Shown here in pieces: positions 61,184-64,000 of a stretch of 64,000 bases of DNA; position 1 is the stretch's first letter, and each line of letters begins with the position of its first letter. The DNA is from Actinoalloteichus fjordicus (GTDB lineage: Bacteria; Actinomycetota; Actinomycetes; Mycobacteriales; Pseudonocardiaceae): contig NZ_CP016076.1 in the NCBI RefSeq assembly GCF_001941625.1, positions 5,378,001 to 5,442,000 of the forward strand, read 5' to 3'. Under the pieces are notes generated by a model that saw only the letters and a program-made list of their open reading frames with translations, had not been told where the DNA came from and searched no databases. Both the position numbers and the translations under genes were made by a program.

Positions 61184-62242
61184 GTGCCGGACATCAACGA
61201 TGACGCCGACGCAGCGGACGTGCTGACCACGCTTCTAGGCTGTCCGCCTGAAATGCTCGACGTCAGCCTCGATCAACTGCGAACCCTCGCCGTCGTACGC
61301 ACCACCGGCACGGCGCAGCGCGCCGCCCGCGTGCTGGGGCGGGAGCAGTCCAGCGTGCAGAAACAACTCGACAGCCTAAACAAGACCGCTACCCGCCTGG
61401 TGGGCGAGGCGCTCGTGGTCAAACAAGGCCGCAGTAAAGACTTCCTGTTCACCCCGTCCGGCGAAGAGGTCGTCGCCCTTGCTAAGCAAACCTTGCTGGC
61501 GGTCACCGACAGCCTGCACAGCAGTCGACGTCGGCTCGGCTCCACGGTCACCTTCGGCACCACCGAGTTCACCGTGCAGTTCCTCGGCGTCGTGTGGCAC
61601 GCAATGCGCGAGGACTTCGAGCGCCGCGACGTGCACCTCAAGATCGAGCATGTCCGCACCCGAGACCTATGGCGCAAGCTCGACGGCAAGAAGGTCGATC
61701 TGGTATGCGGCAGCTTCGCCGCCGAACCTGGCCGACCACCCACACTGGACTACGACTTCCTGGAATGGCATCGCGAAGGCGTCGCTCTACTGACCAATCT
61801 CAGCGCACGCGAACTTCCCGACAACCCGGTTACCGCCAACCGACTGCCCGGTCTGCCGCTACTCGCCCCGACCTCCGGTCTGCTCGCCCAGTTCCTCAGC
61901 CGCTGGTACGGCCCCGACTACCGCGGCGTGCTCGACGTCATCGCCGACATCGACTCTCTCAACTACGGACTCAACCTTCTCACTAGCGACCTACTGCACG
62001 GCTGCTTGCTCACCACCGAACGCGTCGCGGCGGCGGCACTCGATGGCAGCCTACCCGGCCAAGGTCTTCGTAAGATCAAGCTCGCCGATGACTACACCCC
62101 TCGGCTAGAGATCGTCACCGGCATCTTCGCTCGGAAAGGCGAACGGGAGCGATACGCCTACGACCACCCGCTCAACCTGCTGTGGAACGCTTTCGCCGAA
62201 GCAACTCCGACCCGAGTCATCCCCCCGGCCCTACCGGGTTGA
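61184..62242 (+). CDS. LysR-type regulator of the radical SAM operon
   Basis: A 352-residue protein with a LysR winged helix (LDQLRTLAVVRTTGTAQRAA, SSVQKQLDSLNKTATRLVG, FTPSGEEVVALAKQTLL) and an effector domain (GSTVTFGTTEFTVQFLGVVW onward). GTG 61184 with AGGAGG is preferred; the frame opens at 61082. The linker and effector domain are somewhat longer than usual, so it is a divergent member. It is divergent from the radical SAM operon across two palindromes. Confidence 0.85.
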   Translation: MPDINDDADAADVLTTLLGCPPEMLDVSLDQLRTLAVVRTTGTAQRAARVLGREQSSVQKQLDSLNKTATRLVGEALVVKQGRSKDFLFTPSGEEVVALAKQTLLAVTDSLHSSRRRLGSTVTFGTTEFTVQFLGVVWHAMREDFERRDVHLKIEHVRTRDLWRKLDGKKVDLVCGSFAAEPGRPPTLDYDFLEWHREGVALLTNLSARELPDNPVTANRLPGLPLLAPTSGLLAQFLSRWYGPDYRGVLDVIADIDSLNYGLNLLTSDLLHGCLLTTERVAAAALDGSLPGQGLRKIKLADDYTPRLEIVTGIFARKGERERYAYDHPLNLLWNAFAEATPTRVIPPALPG

Positions 62243-62622
62243 CAGGTCGCCATGTCCCAACGGCAGCTCTCGACCGACGACCTTGAGCCGCTACCGCCTA
62301 GCCAAGATGGACGTCTACGGCTGTCCTGGCAAACCGTGACCCCCGGTAGTCGGCGCAACGAATCTGCCGCGACTCGACATCGAGTTGACCAGCGGTCGAC
62401 TCACCCCTGGGAAGGAACCGCAAGATCACGACGGGGCGCGCGCCCCAACGCTGACATCCGTTACCACCGAGACACGAGGAGCGCTCCGCAGAGAATCACT
62501 GTCGCGACACCTACATCGAACTGACCTGGCAACACCGGTTCGTCCATCTGGGACGCTGAGGCAGTGCGCCGAGCAGCCGGCGCCCCTTCGCTGACGCGCC
62601 ACGGACGCCGGCTGCCCAGGGC
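62243..62622. other. spacer, no convincing gene
   Basis: A plus-strand frame from ATG 62252 (90 codons, Ser/Arg/Thr/Pro-rich) has only a weak AGG site and no family likeness, so I leave it out. The rest holds the 3' ends of the convergent LysR-type and DUF397 transcripts. Confidence 0.45.
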
Positions 62623-62817
62623 TCAGCGGCTCTTCACTGCCGTGAGGAACGCGCCGAACACCGCACGATCCACCACCAGCATCCCACCGTCCCGGTTCTT
62701 CGAGTCCCGGATGCCCACCACACCAGGGGCGGAACCGACCTCGATGCAGGCGTTCTTGTTCCCGCTCCGTCGGCTCTTGCGCCACTGGGGAAGATCCACT
62801 GCATGACCCCCCGTCAT
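62623..62817 (-). CDS. DUF397 protein (second of tandem pair)
   Basis: A 64-residue DUF397 protein: QWRKSRRSG, CIEVGSAPG, VGIRDSKNRDGG, LVVDRAVFGAFLTAV. Its ATG at 62817 overlaps the stop of the upstream DUF397 gene (ATGA). It is a close paralogue of that gene; the two differ mainly at the N-terminus. Confidence 0.93.
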   Translation of the reverse strand: MTGGHAVDLPQWRKSRRSGNKNACIEVGSAPGVVGIRDSKNRDGGMLVVDRAVFGAFLTAVKSR

Positions 62818-63002
62818 CGATCTCTGATCGCCGCGAGGAACACAGTGAACACCGCGCGATCCACGACTAACGTCCCACCCGTGGGATTCTTCGAATCCCG
62901 AATACCCACCGTGCCCGGCGCAGACCCGACCTCGACGCACGCTCCGCCCTGGCCGTTGCTTCGCGAGGACTTACGCCAACCCGATGGTTGGAGAGTGGTC
63001 AT
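62814..63002 (-). CDS. DUF397 protein (first of tandem pair)
   Basis: A 62-residue DUF397 protein: GWRKSSRSNGQGGACVEVG, VGIRDSKNPTGG, LVVDRAVFTVFLAAI. ATG 63002 with GGAG 6 to 7 nt upstream. It lies 22 nt after the HTH gene and overlaps the second DUF397 gene. The usual partner arrangement is thus doubled here. Confidence 0.93.
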   Translation of the reverse strand: MTTLQPSGWRKSSRSNGQGGACVEVGSAPGTVGIRDSKNPTGGTLVVDRAVFTVFLAAIRDR

Positions 63003-63024
63003 CTTGATGCTCCTTCGCTCGCCT

Positions 63025-63873
63025 TCACTCCTGCCTGACCACTGTAGCGAGCCAAGAAGCACTGTCTTCCCTGGTCAACGCGATGTCGCTGACGCGCTCA
63101 AGCAGAGCGTCGTAGCGGACGACGTCATTGGCATCCTCGAGGTAGAAGGCTCCGCAATCGGCTTCCAGGTAGACGAAGTCAAGATCGGAGTCGGTGAAGG
63201 CAAGCCGCAGGAAGGTCATGCCCATGGCTGGGTGAGCCCCGACGCTCAAGGGCAGGATGCGGATGTCAGCCTGCTCAGCGCAGGTGCTCAGATGTTGAAC
63301 TTGACGCCGCATGACACCGCTGTCGCCGACCAACCGCAGCAAGGCAGCCTCATTGATGATCACTCGGAGCGCGGGGCCTCCTGGGACCAGGATTCGGCGT
63401 TGGCGCTGCTGTCGACTTTCAACCGCTCGGGAGACCTCCTCATCGGACACATTCGGCCGTGAGGCGCGGGTGATCGCCGTGATGTAGTCGGCCGTCTGCA
63501 ACAGCCCTGGGATCAGTTCAGAGTCGTAGCTGGTGATCGCGCTGGCGTCGCCTTCAAGATCGGCATACCGATCAAACCAGCCAGGCACGGTGTCAGCGAG
63601 GGCACGCGAAAGGCCCGGCGGTTTCTCCATCTCCTCGGCTCGCCGAATCAGTGACGACGACAGTTCCTCATCCAGCTTGTAGCAGAGCGCCAGCAGTGTG
63701 ACGTTACGCGGCAGGATGGCCTGCTTGCCGTTCTCGATCTTCGAGATGACCGAGGTGCTCATCCGGACGAAGCTGGCCACCTCCTCGATCGTGAGCCCCG
63801 CAGACTCACGTAGCCGTCGCAACTCGCCACCCAGCAGGCGTCGTTGCACCGTGCGTCCAGGCTTCTGAGACAT
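63025..63873 (-). CDS. XRE-family HTH regulator with DUF5753
   Basis: A 282-residue regulator of the same family as the one at 16055. The HTH (LRRLRESAGLTIEEVASFVR, STSVISKIENGKQAIL) is followed by DUF5753 (SELIPGLLQTADYITAITRA; VQHLSTCAEQADIRILPLSV). ATG 63873 has GAGGGGG 5 nt upstream. It is coupled by position to two DUF397 genes. Its promoter lies in the last 130 nt of the window. Confidence 0.93.
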   Translation of the reverse strand: MSQKPGRTVQRRLLGGELRRLRESAGLTIEEVASFVRMSTSVISKIENGKQAILPRNVTLLALCYKLDEELSSSLIRRAEEMEKPPGLSRALADTVPGWFDRYADLEGDASAITSYDSELIPGLLQTADYITAITRASRPNVSDEEVSRAVESRQQRQRRILVPGGPALRVIINEAALLRLVGDSGVMRRQVQHLSTCAEQADIRILPLSVGAHPAMGMTFLRLAFTDSDLDFVYLEADCGAFYLEDANDVVRYDALLERVSDIALTREDSASWLATVVRQE

Positions 63874-64000
63874 CGATACCCCCTCGACGTAGATCTTCCG
63901 GGACAGTCTTGCGCGCGACTCAACCTGCTGACGAGACAGATCACCCAGACGAGTCATGTATCTCAGGAACATTCCTCGATAACATTCCTTCGTTGGCAGC

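Noticed and set aside
62252-62524. 90-codon plus-strand ORF
   Set aside because: Weak AGG site, low-complexity Ser/Arg/Thr/Pro product and no family likeness.
1-64000. tRNA or rRNA genes, integrase or att sites
   Set aside because: The few TTCGAA-like strings seen lie within coding sequence without cloverleaf context, and no recombinase gene is present.

Overview
The window is very GC-rich (about 70 percent) DNA. GTG and TTG starts are frequent, Shine-Dalgarno sites are strong, and many genes overlap as ATGA or GTGA. A conservon (sensor kinase, Roadblock, DUF742, small GTPase), paired HTH/DUF397 genes, an AfsA-type hotdog protein, an EACC1-caspase pair and several drug exporters all point to an actinomycete chromosome, probably of the Pseudonocardiaceae or Streptomyces kind. 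The genus is my inference. I see no rRNA, tRNA, CRISPR array, integrase or intact insertion sequence.

Layout. 0-6.5 kb: a catabolic unit (KDG kinase, KDPG aldolase, M20 deacylase, PLP lyase, frameshifted sugar-acid-type MFS porter) that would fit breakdown of an N-acylated amino sugar acid to pyruvate and glyceraldehyde 3-phosphate. 6.5-13 kb: MarR and LysR regulators, an MFS exporter, a phosphotriesterase-like hydrolase, an aldo/keto reductase and a conserved small protein. 13-17.5 kb: an AAA ATPase, a polymorphic toxin interrupted by an amber codon with its presumed immunity gene, a GntR-type protein that has lost its DNA-binding core, and an HTH/DUF397 pair. 17.6-22.6 kb: a minus-strand set (AfsA-like hotdog, HAD phosphatase, a Cys-rich unknown, a KAS III and an FAD monooxygenase) behind two strong palindromes, resembling a signalling-lipid or butenolide pathway. 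23-28 kb: a CGNR protein, a sugar porter, and a phage-like holin/SGNH hydrolase pair. 28-33 kb: two TetR-controlled DHA2 efflux pumps. 33-40 kb: a DNA glycosylase, a duplicated DUF6506-like protein, and a SorC-regulated polyol or sugar operon (dehydrogenase plus ABC importer).

40-47 kb: an EACC1-caspase conflict module, an unknown two-module protein, and two tandem aldo/keto reductases, the second of which has lost catalytic residues. 47.8-52 kb: the conservon cvnABCD. 52-56 kb: a small membrane protein, a P450 and an MBL-fold hydrolase. 56-62.3 kb: the most unusual block. It holds a radical SAM/SPASM enzyme, a thymidylate-kinase-like protein, an EEP-family hydrolase, a NUDIX hydrolase, an ATP-grasp remnant and a PIMT-like methyltransferase on the minus strand. 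A divergent LysR-type regulator faces it across two TGTTC-N4-GAACA palindromes. The block carries a 340-bp direct repeat that records a 2,496-bp tandem duplication. 62.6-64 kb: a second HTH gene with two tandem DUF397 genes.

The genes appear to work as separate modules: catabolic units each with a local regulator, exporters with TetR regulators, conflict systems, and two candidate specialised pathways (17.6-22.6 kb and 56-62 kb). The candidate for an undescribed system is the radical SAM / TMP-kinase-like / EEP / NUDIX operon.
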